Source: JAVVUJ01 sp964582545 (lineage in GTDB: Bacteria > Bacillota > Clostridia > Peptostreptococcales > Anaerovoracaceae). From it: 14,806 nucleotides of DNA. Below the pieces are notes generated by a model. It did not search any database and had not been told where the DNA came from. It was given only the letters and a program-made list of their open reading frames with translations. The first letter of the stretch is position 1. Every line of letters begins with the position of its first letter. The position numbers and the translations under genes were made by a program. The stretch spans positions 1-14,806 of the forward strand of contig CAZOSB010000043.1 in the NCBI GenBank assembly GCA_964582545.1, written 5' to 3'. Shown piece by piece: positions 1-7,403 of the stretch.

Positions 1-113
1 TGGCCAAGGAAATGATGAACTTCACTAAGAACAATATTCTGACTCAGTCTGCTCAGGCTATGCTTGCTCAGGCGAACCAAATCCCTCAGGGTGTTCTTCA
101 GTTACTTAGATAG
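1..113 (+). CDS. fliC: Flagellin, C-terminal fragment (5' end outside window)
   Basis: This is the last 37 codons of a flagellin gene whose start lies to the left of the window. The reading frame begins two bases into a Met codon and ends at TAG 111-113. The encoded end (AKEMMNFTKNNILT... QIPQGVLQLLR) is the conserved D0 helix of bacterial flagellins, which packs in the filament core. It is identical in protein sequence to the end of the complete flagellin at 13650-14516. Over these 113 bases I count only three differences, all synonymous (CAG/CAA, GCG/GCA, AAC/AAT), and the similarity stops right after the stop codon. It is therefore a paralogue in a tandem flagellin set, probably kept alike by gene conversion. 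The fragment says nothing about its central variable region. Confidence 0.95.
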   Translation, partial: AKEMMNFTKNNILTQSAQAMLAQANQIPQGVLQLLR

Positions 114-166
114 TTTCTATTTCAATTAAAAAGTTTATTGGTGATTTACGATATATAAGAATTTTC

Positions 167-195
167 AAAAGGCGAACCGCATCGGTTCGCCTTTC
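167..195. terminator. Bidirectional intrinsic terminator between flagellin and the operon
   Basis: A near-perfect hairpin has arms AAAGGCGAACCG (168-179) and CGGTTCGCCTTT (183-194) with the three-base loop CAT. On the plus strand it is followed by TTTCTTT. On the minus strand it is followed by TTTTGAAAATT. It can therefore end both the flagellin transcript from the left and the long minus-strand operon, whose last stop codon is at 235. A related but not identical GGCGA..CC/GG..TCGCC hairpin follows the second flagellin. Confidence 0.88.
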
Positions 196-234
196 TTTAC
201 TAAAATTTAAAAAATACTTAAAATAATAAGATAA

Positions 235-1341
235 TTATTTTGAATTTTGTTGGATTATTGTACCGTCTTCAATGTCATTCATCACCACATAACCTAATGG
301 AAGCACTACGTTGTTTCCGATAGAAAGTTTATTGCGGGTAATAACCCCGGTAGTAATGATACAACCATCCCCTAGGGTGACAAATCCTGCTGTGGTAAAT
401 CCCGGCGCTATCAAGTTATGGTTCCCTATGGAATTATGATGTCCAACATTGACACCATAACTGATAAAATTGTTATCTCCTATTGCTGTTTCGGTTCCGA
501 AATAGGAGTTACCACAAATGATGTTTCCCTTGCCTACTCCAACTCCCCTTCTAAAATTGCAGCTTCTTTCAATAGCGTTACAAAACTGAATTTGTTTTTT
601 TTCATAGAGTTCAAATAGCTGCTTTCTATATTGAAATGTATTCAGCGAAGAACCAAAAGTAATCAATACTGAGTCGTAGGCGCTTCTTTCAAATTCATCA
701 GGGAATTTTTCTACGTTACAATTTACCAGAGGATAAGGATATCTTTCAAAACTATTTGCGTAACTATCCACCAATCCTACAATCTGTTTGTCATAATCAT
801 CTAACAATATATCGATTGCTATTTCGGCCCCCTTTCCCGCACCGATAAGCATAACTCTCTCCCGGTCATATTTGTTAAAAGGTTTTACAGTTTTACTTTG
901 CACGGAAAGGACATTCTCATAAAAATCTTGTACATCTTTGGTTTTCACCACACCTGTTTTCTTCTTCGTTTTGATTAACTCAATGTCTATGTTTAATTCT
1001 GCGGCTAAGGTTATGGCCTTATCTGTGACCATTATAGTTTTGTTTTCTTCTTTATTCTCAATTTGAGCCTCAGGCTCTTCGTTCGTTTGAATAAAATGAT
1101 CATATAATTCTCTATTTTCGAAGATAATTGCTATTTTTTCACCTTTTTTAACCGTATCATATTTTTTGAATAACAATTTTATATAACCTGTTTCTTTTGT
1201 ATAGATCTCATGTATTGCCTTTGTATTTTCAACTTTTATTATTAAAAGATTTTTTTCAACAAATTCTCCTTCTTCAACAAAAATATCTGTAATTTTTGCT
1301 TCTAAATCATTGACATCAAAATTTGGTAATAGGATTTCCAT
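235..1341 (-). CDS. Lipoyl domain + E3-binding domain + NeuD/PglD-like acyltransferase fusion
   Basis: Three parts are visible in 368 residues. Residues 1-76 form a biotinyl/lipoyl domain with the likely lipoylated Lys41 in VENTKAIHEI; classical E2s have TDKA here. After a charged linker, residues about 103-142 match a peripheral subunit-binding (E3/E1-binding) domain, with VTDKAITLAAELNIDIELI, TGVVKTKDV and an aromatic end. Residues about 160-368 are NeuD/PglD-like: a nucleotide-binding-type start (MLIGAGKGAEIAIDIL, 164-179), then left-handed beta-helix hexapeptide repeats. His301 lies where the family's catalytic His is expected, and the position of the second family His is Leu310. The order copies a 2-oxoacid dehydrogenase E2, but the E2 acyltransferase domain (with its HxxxDG motif) is absent. 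It is the last gene of the operon, 15 bp after E1-alpha, with an AGAGAGG ribosome site. Inferred role: moving an acyl group made by E1 from the lipoyl arm to an amino or hydroxyl group of a sugar. The acceptor is unknown. Confidence 0.85.
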   Translation of the reverse strand: MEILLPNFDVNDLEAKITDIFVEEGEFVEKNLLIIKVENTKAIHEIYTKETGYIKLLFKKYDTVKKGEKIAIIFENRELYDHFIQTNEEPEAQIENKEENKTIMVTDKAITLAAELNIDIELIKTKKKTGVVKTKDVQDFYENVLSVQSKTVKPFNKYDRERVMLIGAGKGAEIAIDILLDDYDKQIVGLVDSYANSFERYPYPLVNCNVEKFPDEFERSAYDSVLITFGSSLNTFQYRKQLFELYEKKQIQFCNAIERSCNFRRGVGVGKGNIICGNSYFGTETAIGDNNFISYGVNVGHHNSIGNHNLIAPGFTTAGFVTLGDGCIITTGVITRNKLSIGNNVVLPLGYVVMNDIEDGTIIQQNSK

Positions 1342-1356
1342 CGCTGCATTCCTCTC

Positions 1357-2253
1357 TTAACTAATCTCTGTTTGTGTTGGGCAATTCCTTACCTCTTTAA
1401 AAACATCCTCTATTTTTATCATGATTTGTTTTTCAATTTGAATTGCCGTTTCTTCCCCTATCTGTTTTCGCATACTGAGCAAATAATCATTTTCTCGGTT
1501 CCTTGATTTTTCTTCTTCCGTCATATAATCCATAGGATCAGACTTGGAATGCCCACAAAGCCGATCTGTGACCAGCTCTATAAACACAGGGATTCTTTGT
1601 TTTTTTACCATTTCGTAACCTTCAGAGATCAGAGGATAGATCTTTTGATAATCCGTTGTAGTGCCAAATAGATATTGCATTCCAAAGGATTGAACTCTTT
1701 TCATTATGTTCCCCGCGGTTAAGGTAGCAGAAAAGGTGGACATGGCATATTGATTGTTCTCGCAAATAAAAAGGATTGGAAGTGAATAAATTTGCGAAAG
1801 ATTCATAGCCTCTAGGACATATCCTTCATTAAAACCACCATCTCCCAAAAATGATACAACAATTCCCTGACTATTGGTTTTTTTCAACCCCATAGCCATT
1901 CCAACCCCGATTCCCACCATGCCTCCGGTAATACCATTGGTGATATACTTTCCTGTTTTAATATGCTGACTACCCCCATTTCCATCTACAAACCCATCCT
2001 CCTTGCCCATCATTTCACAGGCCAGTTTATACAGATCACAGGTATAAGCCAGCACTTGTCCATGGCATCTATGCGTACCTGTGACATAGTCTTGCTCTTT
2101 ATCGATCTTATCCATAAGGCACACAGGGACAATTTCCTGACCGATGCAGCCATGGGTGGTTCCACGCATGGTACCTTTTTCAAACTCTCTTTCTATGCTC
2201 AATTCAAATTGCCTGATTAAGTAACATTGTTTATATAAGTCTTCAATTTTCAT
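1357..2253 (-). CDS. 2-oxoacid dehydrogenase E1 component, alpha subunit (TPP-dependent)
   Basis: This subunit binds thiamine diphosphate and, with E1-beta, decarboxylates a 2-oxoacid and acylates a lipoyl arm. From the ATG at 2253 it has 298 residues, short for the family and closer to acetoin- or short pyruvate-type E1-alpha. The TPP motif runs from GDG (137-139) to ENN (165-167) as GDGGFNEG...ENNQYAMST. Other family signatures are GCIGQE, the THRCHG segment and GNGGSQHI. The frame is open further upstream to a TTG at 2280, but I chose ATG 2253 because GAGGAAG sits just before it and MKIEDLYKQ is the normal start of such proteins. It overlaps the end of E1-beta by 11 bp, which suggests translational coupling. 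The 2-oxoacid used cannot be read from the sequence. Confidence 0.92.
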   Translation of the reverse strand: MKIEDLYKQCYLIRQFELSIEREFEKGTMRGTTHGCIGQEIVPVCLMDKIDKEQDYVTGTHRCHGQVLAYTCDLYKLACEMMGKEDGFVDGNGGSQHIKTGKYITNGITGGMVGIGVGMAMGLKKTNSQGIVVSFLGDGGFNEGYVLEAMNLSQIYSLPILFICENNQYAMSTFSATLTAGNIMKRVQSFGMQYLFGTTTDYQKIYPLISEGYEMVKKQRIPVFIELVTDRLCGHSKSDPMDYMTEEEKSRNRENDYLLSMRKQIGEETAIQIEKQIMIKIEDVFKEVRNCPTQTEIS

Positions 2254-3211
2254 GTGCTTCCTCGCTTCTGACCACTCCAACGATATCGGCCTCCATAACC
2301 AGTGCCTGTTGTTCCGATAGCTCTGCCGAAGGAATAAATGTATACCGAGCCCCTAATCGATGCACATAAAACCCAGCCCTACTCAAATGATATCCAATTT
2401 CAGCACTCCAACCAAATTGTTCAACACCCTCTTCAATGATTAAAACCTTCTTTGAACTTATAAAGTTTTTTAAATCTGGATTTTTAGACAAATCACTTAT
2501 GGCAATCACTTCTACCATAATTTCATCTTCAAGCAGCAATTTCTTTGCTGCATCTATAGCCAAACTTACCATTCCTCCATAGGTGATGAAGGTCCATTCC
2601 GATACCTCGCCCTCCACCTTGACCTTACAGATAGGAAAGAGACCTTGACCATATTCAAGGGTAAATAACGGATTTTGATCATCTAAAATATCTCTGCCAT
2701 AGTCCAATTTATTTTCTACAAACAATGTAGGTCTACCCGAAAAAAGACTCATTTTTAACAGTTCCCCTGGACTATAGAGAATGGAAGGTGCCACCACCTG
2801 CACTCCAGGAATCCCCATAAAAATTTTTTCCAATGATTGGGAATGGGTTGCACCATACCCCCGGTACCCGCCAGAAGGTGTCCTTACTACAAAATTTAAG
2901 TTTTGATGATACATCAAACTGAATTTGGCCGCATGATTAATCAGAGGGTCGCTTATAAGAGTGATGAAATCTCCAAACATAATTTCTACAATTACATTTT
3001 GATTTAATAGCGCCATCCCAATCCCCATTGCAGTAAATCCTTGCTCACTCATGGGCGTGGTAATGATATTGTCAGGGTATTTGGTGGATAACCCTTTGGT
3101 CACCTTAAAAGCACCCCCATAAGGATCTTGAACATCTTCCCCAATTACAAATAGATTGCTATGGATAATTAGTTCCTCAATACTGTTTCTTAGGGAATCC
3201 ATATATTTCAT
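2243..3211 (-). CDS. 2-oxoacid dehydrogenase E1 component, beta subunit
   Basis: This is the partner of E1-alpha in the alpha2beta2 E1 decarboxylase. The 322 residues are the usual length. Family marks are FVIGEDVQDPYGGAFKVTKGL near the N-terminus, TPMSEQGF with the conserved Glu56 that activates TPP, GDFITLISDPLINHAAK, and ATHSQSLE with His123 in the active-site loop. The C-terminal transketolase-type domain contains the VLIIEEG segment, as in pyruvate, branched-chain and acetoin dehydrogenases. The start at 3211 has AAAGGAT upstream. It follows E3 by 17 bp and runs into E1-alpha with an 11-bp overlap. In ordinary operons an E2 with a CAT domain would follow; here the only E2-like gene is the lipoyl-NeuD fusion. 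Confidence 0.93.
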   Translation of the reverse strand: MKYMDSLRNSIEELIIHSNLFVIGEDVQDPYGGAFKVTKGLSTKYPDNIITTPMSEQGFTAMGIGMALLNQNVIVEIMFGDFITLISDPLINHAAKFSLMYHQNLNFVVRTPSGGYRGYGATHSQSLEKIFMGIPGVQVVAPSILYSPGELLKMSLFSGRPTLFVENKLDYGRDILDDQNPLFTLEYGQGLFPICKVKVEGEVSEWTFITYGGMVSLAIDAAKKLLLEDEIMVEVIAISDLSKNPDLKNFISSKKVLIIEEGVEQFGWSAEIGYHLSRAGFYVHRLGARYTFIPSAELSEQQALVMEADIVGVVRSEEAHEN

Positions 3212-3228
3212 GAAATAAATCCTTTCTC

Positions 3229-4614
3229 TTATTTACGAATCATATTGATACATCTATCATTAATTGATTCCATGGCCTCCAGTATTCCTTCTGAATACGT
3301 AGGATGGGGAATAAGGCTCTCTAAAAATTGATCCGCTGTAATATGATTGTTGATGGCTAGGGTAATCTGATTGATCAACTCACTGGCTTGGTTACATAAT
3401 ATGGATGCCCCCAGAATGTTATTTGTTCCATCTTCTATAATAATTTTAATGAATCCTTTGACATCATCATGAATGATTGCTTTTCCATTGGCACTCAGTA
3501 AAAATTTACCTACGTGGAACTGGAATCCCTTTTGTTTTGCCGAATCCTCATCCTCGCCAACACAAGCTACTTCAGGTTTTGTAAAAATGCAATACGGTAT
3601 CACTTGAAGTGACTTCTCCATTTTTTTATTTTTGATAGAGGCTATCACCCTCATCGCTTGTGCTGAAGCCACATATGCCAGTTGCGGTCCTTGGATAACA
3701 TCACCGATGGCAAAGATATGATTCTTATTGGTTCTAAAGTCCTTATCTACGCTGATTCCCGCTTCTGTAACTTCAATGCCTATATTTTCCAAACCTAACC
3801 GTTCAATGTTTGCATACCTGCCCACGGAGACAAAAATTTTATCAGATTCAATGGTTTGTCTAGCTTGTTTCTCGTTTAAGTACACCAACCGTCCAGATTC
3901 TATTATCTCGTGGACGGATATATTCAACTCAACCTCAATGCCCATCTTCCGCAACTCATTAAACATACAAGTTGAGATTTCCTCATCGAAATTGCTTAAG
4001 AGCCTATCTTTTTCTTCCAAAACAAGGACTTTGCTACCCATCTTATGAAAGAAGTAGGCAAACTCCAATCCGATATATCCTCCACCTACCACAGTTATGG
4101 ACTTTGGGATTTTAAAGCCTTCTTTAAAAATATCATCACTAAAAATCACATGGCTGCTTTCGATTCCTTTTATTTCGGGAACTTTTGGTCTAGCTCCCGT
4201 AGCAACGATCATTGTTTCCGCATACAGTATTTGGGTCTCCATACTCGATACGATTTTTACTTGGTGAGGGTCTATAAAGGTAACCTCACCCTCAATCACG
4301 GTGATATTTCTGGTTTTCATTAGATAACTAATGCCCTGTCGCATTTGCATAATCTTTTGATTCATATTTTCAAATAATTTTTTACAGTTGGGGTGAACTC
4401 CATCTAAGTTAATTCCCTCTAGCCTCATACTTTTTATTTGATCAAATTTGGAAACATAGCTTATTAGATATTTGGTAGGAATACATCCTCGGTTTAGGCA
4501 AGCACCTCCTATTCTGTCTTTTTCAACAATGGCAACCTTAAGTCCTTCTTGGGATGCCCTAATTGCTGCCGTATAACCGGCAACACCCGCTCCAATAATC
4601 AATACATCGTACAT
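3229..4614 (-). CDS. lpdA: Dihydrolipoamide dehydrogenase (E3)
   Basis: This FAD enzyme reoxidises the dihydrolipoyl arm and passes electrons to NAD+. The 461 residues are full length. The FAD-binding start is DVLIIGAGVAGYTAA, the redox disulfide is Cys39/Cys44 in GGACLNRGCIPTK, the NAD-binding site is VVGGGYIGLEFAYF (about 175-188), the second FAD contact is IFAIGDVIQGPQLAYVA, and the C-terminal catalytic pair is His437/Glu442 in HPTYSEG. These motifs mark a lipoamide dehydrogenase and not a mercuric or glutathione reductase. The ATG at 4614 has GGAGG six bases upstream. It lies between lipoate ligase and E1-beta, so it is probably dedicated to this complex. No extra N-terminal lipoyl domain is fused to it. 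Confidence 0.96.
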   Translation of the reverse strand: MYDVLIIGAGVAGYTAAIRASQEGLKVAIVEKDRIGGACLNRGCIPTKYLISYVSKFDQIKSMRLEGINLDGVHPNCKKLFENMNQKIMQMRQGISYLMKTRNITVIEGEVTFIDPHQVKIVSSMETQILYAETMIVATGARPKVPEIKGIESSHVIFSDDIFKEGFKIPKSITVVGGGYIGLEFAYFFHKMGSKVLVLEEKDRLLSNFDEEISTCMFNELRKMGIEVELNISVHEIIESGRLVYLNEKQARQTIESDKIFVSVGRYANIERLGLENIGIEVTEAGISVDKDFRTNKNHIFAIGDVIQGPQLAYVASAQAMRVIASIKNKKMEKSLQVIPYCIFTKPEVACVGEDEDSAKQKGFQFHVGKFLLSANGKAIIHDDVKGFIKIIIEDGTNNILGASILCNQASELINQITLAINNHITADQFLESLIPHPTYSEGILEAMESINDRCINMIRK

Positions 4615-4635
4615 TATGGTCCTCCATAGTAACGG

Positions 4636-5625
4636 TCATAACTTATTGCGGAACATTTTTTCTATATCCCTCAGGATTACGCTGTTGTAATGGTTCTCGT
4701 CCATGTTTTTCAGGATTCCAATTAGTGCATCCACATCTATCTTCTGACCTTTCACTTTGTCTCTAATTCTTTGAAATAAGTTGAGTTCTAAAGCATCTGT
4801 GTTTATTTTTATCTCTTGAATCTTATTTTCAGAGATTATAAAATTAATTGTAATTTCACCCCAAACATATCGACCATACAGTTCAAACGAATAATCTATT
4901 GCTTTCTCAAAATTCCATTCCTCAGATTGATATTTTTTTATTAATTCATACAGTTCTATTTTTTTCACTTTTATTAATTCGTATTCTCTTGACTTTAGTT
5001 GAAATTCTTTTTCATAACTTTGAATTATGGATTTTTTTAAAGTGTTTATTTCTATATTAGGATTTATCTGTTGAATATTTGTCACTCGAGCTCTGATGGA
5101 ATCGATTCCTTTATCCTTTAATTTATCAATCTTTACATTTAAATATCTCTCCATTTTTGTTACATCCGTGCTAAGCAGCAAAGTACCGTGATGAAGACGT
5201 TTGCCCTCCCTTTCGTAATATGCATTCCCTGATATTTTCCTGCCTTCTAGACAAATATCATTTCTCCCCACCCTTTGAGCAAATACATTTAGCTTACTTA
5301 AAGCATGTAAAAGAACCCTGTAGTTTCGTTCAACATTAAAGTGATCTTCATGGGCGATAAAGGTATAGTTTAAATTGCCCTCATCATGAAAAACAGCGCC
5401 TCCTCCTGACAATCTCCTTACAATGGTCACCTGATCTTCCTTGCATAACGTTTTCCTACATTGGGTGGCTGCATTTTGATTTTGCCCTATCACAATGGTA
5501 TTGTGATTCTGCCACAAAAATAATAAATAACTATCCCGATCTATATGGTTTAAAACATATTCTTCTAAGGCCAAATTTTCATATGGATTGGTATGCTGAA
5601 CATCTAAATAATAGATATTTTTCAT
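4636..5625 (-). CDS. lplA: Lipoate-protein ligase A family protein
   Basis: It attaches free lipoate, through lipoyl-AMP, to the lysine of a lipoyl domain. From ATG 5625 it has 329 residues, matching two-domain LplA. Key motifs are RRLSGGGAVFHDEGNLNYTF (about 70-89, the lipoyl-adenylate binding loop), GRKISGNAY with the likely catalytic Lys130, and HHGTLL. A GTG three codons upstream (5634) is in frame. I prefer the ATG because it overlaps the stop of the LicD gene as ATGA, a typical translational-coupling arrangement with no strong independent ribosome site. Its position just before E3 and E1 suggests it lipoylates Lys41 of the fusion protein at 235-1341, the only lipoyl domain in the window. 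An octanoyltransferase role is possible but less likely given the C-terminal accessory domain. Confidence 0.9.
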   Translation of the reverse strand: MKNIYYLDVQHTNPYENLALEEYVLNHIDRDSYLLFLWQNHNTIVIGQNQNAATQCRKTLCKEDQVTIVRRLSGGGAVFHDEGNLNYTFIAHEDHFNVERNYRVLLHALSKLNVFAQRVGRNDICLEGRKISGNAYYEREGKRLHHGTLLLSTDVTKMERYLNVKIDKLKDKGIDSIRARVTNIQQINPNIEINTLKKSIIQSYEKEFQLKSREYELIKVKKIELYELIKKYQSEEWNFEKAIDYSFELYGRYVWGEITINFIISENKIQEIKINTDALELNLFQRIRDKVKGQKIDVDALIGILKNMDENHYNSVILRDIEKMFRNKL

Positions 5626-7400
5626 TCTTTGCACTCATTTAACCCTAATTGTTGTATTCTTTCTAAGGATAAAGTTAAGTAGGGCATAAAGGTAGTAGTA
5701 TCTAAAGAGGTTTTATAGTACTTCATTGCTTGCGGATAGTCGTTCTTAAATTCATTGATGAGTCCCATATAGTAATAAGGTGCAAAAAGGTGCTTATTCT
5801 TGCTCAATGCCGAGGAAAATGCTTTAATCGCTTGATCGTAATCTTTACTGAGAAATGCCGTTTTCCCCTCGAACAAATCGTGGAATACGGAGGGACTTTC
5901 AATGGGTATCTCATTTACTAAATCTAATATCTGTTCATGTTTTTCATCTTGCATCATCAGTAAATGAAATTGAAATTGAATATGGATTACTTTTAATACA
6001 TCTTCTATCTCTACATTGTTTTCGTGCTGATAGAGAGTTAAAATTCTTTTAGCGATTCTGTACGCATACACGGTCATACCGCTTAGCATAAAAATCTCCA
6101 TACAAAACTTCAAATGGTCCCTGGTGGTGTTATTGTGGGTGAGCAGTTCAAATCCTAGCAATAGGTTAATTAGCTCAGTAAAATCCTGAACTCTTATTTT
6201 TTCCGCTATCCATTTGCAATGATTTTTTAAAAAATCCCTCAGCTTAACCTCTTTCCCAGAAGTTCTTATCTTTGAGGAATTTGCTTCCATAATTACAACA
6301 CACTTGGATGAAAGCTCTCTATAACGCCGCTCTTTTCTGGCACAAAAATCGTTTTGATTTTTATTAAACGAGTCTGCATATGCACCAGTATAATGATCGA
6401 TGCTGTTTTCAGGATCAAATAATACTTCCAGATGTCTGTCCCGTTGTCTTTCTGTGGGAATAAAAAAGGTATCATCAAAGCTCCAAATTCTCTCCTCCCC
6501 TAAAAGAGCCTCTTCATCCCCATATTCAGGTTCTAAAGCATACCCAAGACTTCGGATGCCTCTGGCATACATTAGGTTTAGCAAGGTCAGCGGTCTGTCC
6601 GGGATAGAAAAGGGAACCCCTTCAAATATCCCCTTGATACTTTTGTCAAAATGAGTTTTAGGATAAATCAGGAAGTCTATTCTATTGGGCAACAACAAAT
6701 TGCTGAGAACTTCACAGGATTTTTTTTTACCAGCACAGGAAAGAGTTTTGATAATCAGACTTATGGTAGTTTTTCTTCCAATGAAAAATTGTATTAATCT
6801 CAGAAATTGTTCTTCTAGGAATGTAGTGTGGACTTTCCCTTGATAAAAACCCGGACTTACGATTCTATGAAGATATAACAAAGATCTTATCTGTATTTTT
6901 TTTATCAATGGGTGATTAGATAAGTAATCCAAGATGATAATGTCCACATAAATTCCAACATTGTGGTGTAATGTTGCCGCTTCAGAGCGTAGCATATAGA
7001 CAGAATCTTTTTTACGAATTCTTGGGAAAATATATCCGTAGTCCCGTTCTTCTCTGTAGTCTATAAGCTCATAGGGAAATTTCATCTCATCTTTGCAGAT
7101 TATGGAAAATAGGCGATACTGATCTCTGGTCATTACGATATCCGCATCATCGTCCCATGGAATAAACCCTTTATGTCTTATGGATCCAAGAAGCGTTCCA
7201 TACATGAGAAAATATTGAATTTGGTGCTTGTCACAGAGCCTCTTAATCTCTGTCAATATCTTTAAAGCTTCATTTTGATAATCCTGTAGCGTATATTCTT
7301 CCACTTGGGTTCCCCTTATGATGAAGCTTTGCTCCCCCATGGGCATCTGCTTGACGGACAATAAGTCTTGATTATTGTATAACATCTCTTTTTTCTCCAT
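5622..7400 (-). CDS. LicD-family phosphotransferase with C-terminal TPR-like repeats
   Basis: LicD proteins transfer phosphocholine or similar phospho-groups from a CDP-activated donor to sugars. In this 592-residue protein the LicD core lies at about 37-300, with the diagnostic segment YGTLLGSIRHKGF and IPWDDDADIVM (about 67-90); its Asp cluster is the expected metal site. Further LicD-type features are PYELIDYREERDYGY and the MYARGIRSLGYALEPEYGDEE-like region. Residues about 370-590 are helical, and the last 80 contain tandem TPR-like repeats (FEGKTAFLSKDYDQAIKAF, YYYMGLINEFKNDYPQAMKY). TPRs usually bind proteins, so the tail could dock on flagellin or partner enzymes (inference). The gene starts 3 bp after the adenylation gene and overlaps lplA by 4 bp. 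A choline-type donor gene is not present; the CDP-donor may come from the cytidylyltransferase fusion at 9890-11698. Confidence 0.85.
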   Translation of the reverse strand: MEKKEMLYNNQDLLSVKQMPMGEQSFIIRGTQVEEYTLQDYQNEALKILTEIKRLCDKHQIQYFLMYGTLLGSIRHKGFIPWDDDADIVMTRDQYRLFSIICKDEMKFPYELIDYREERDYGYIFPRIRKKDSVYMLRSEAATLHHNVGIYVDIIILDYLSNHPLIKKIQIRSLLYLHRIVSPGFYQGKVHTTFLEEQFLRLIQFFIGRKTTISLIIKTLSCAGKKKSCEVLSNLLLPNRIDFLIYPKTHFDKSIKGIFEGVPFSIPDRPLTLLNLMYARGIRSLGYALEPEYGDEEALLGEERIWSFDDTFFIPTERQRDRHLEVLFDPENSIDHYTGAYADSFNKNQNDFCARKERRYRELSSKCVVIMEANSSKIRTSGKEVKLRDFLKNHCKWIAEKIRVQDFTELINLLLGFELLTHNNTTRDHLKFCMEIFMLSGMTVYAYRIAKRILTLYQHENNVEIEDVLKVIHIQFQFHLLMMQDEKHEQILDLVNEIPIESPSVFHDLFEGKTAFLSKDYDQAIKAFSSALSKNKHLFAPYYYMGLINEFKNDYPQAMKYYKTSLDTTTFMPYLTLSLERIQQLGLNECKE

Positions 7401-7403
7401 AGG

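Noticed and set aside
3728..4323. Plus-strand open frames opposite the E3 gene
   Set aside because: They lie antisense to a clear dihydrolipoamide dehydrogenase and encode low-complexity Ser/Leu-rich sequence typical of shadow frames.
235..5625. Ordinary acetoin, pyruvate or branched-chain dehydrogenase operon
   Set aside because: E1, E3 and lplA fit, but no CAT-domain E2 or acetoin regulator is present, and the lipoyl gene carries a sugar-acyltransferase domain. The surroundings are surface-modification genes.
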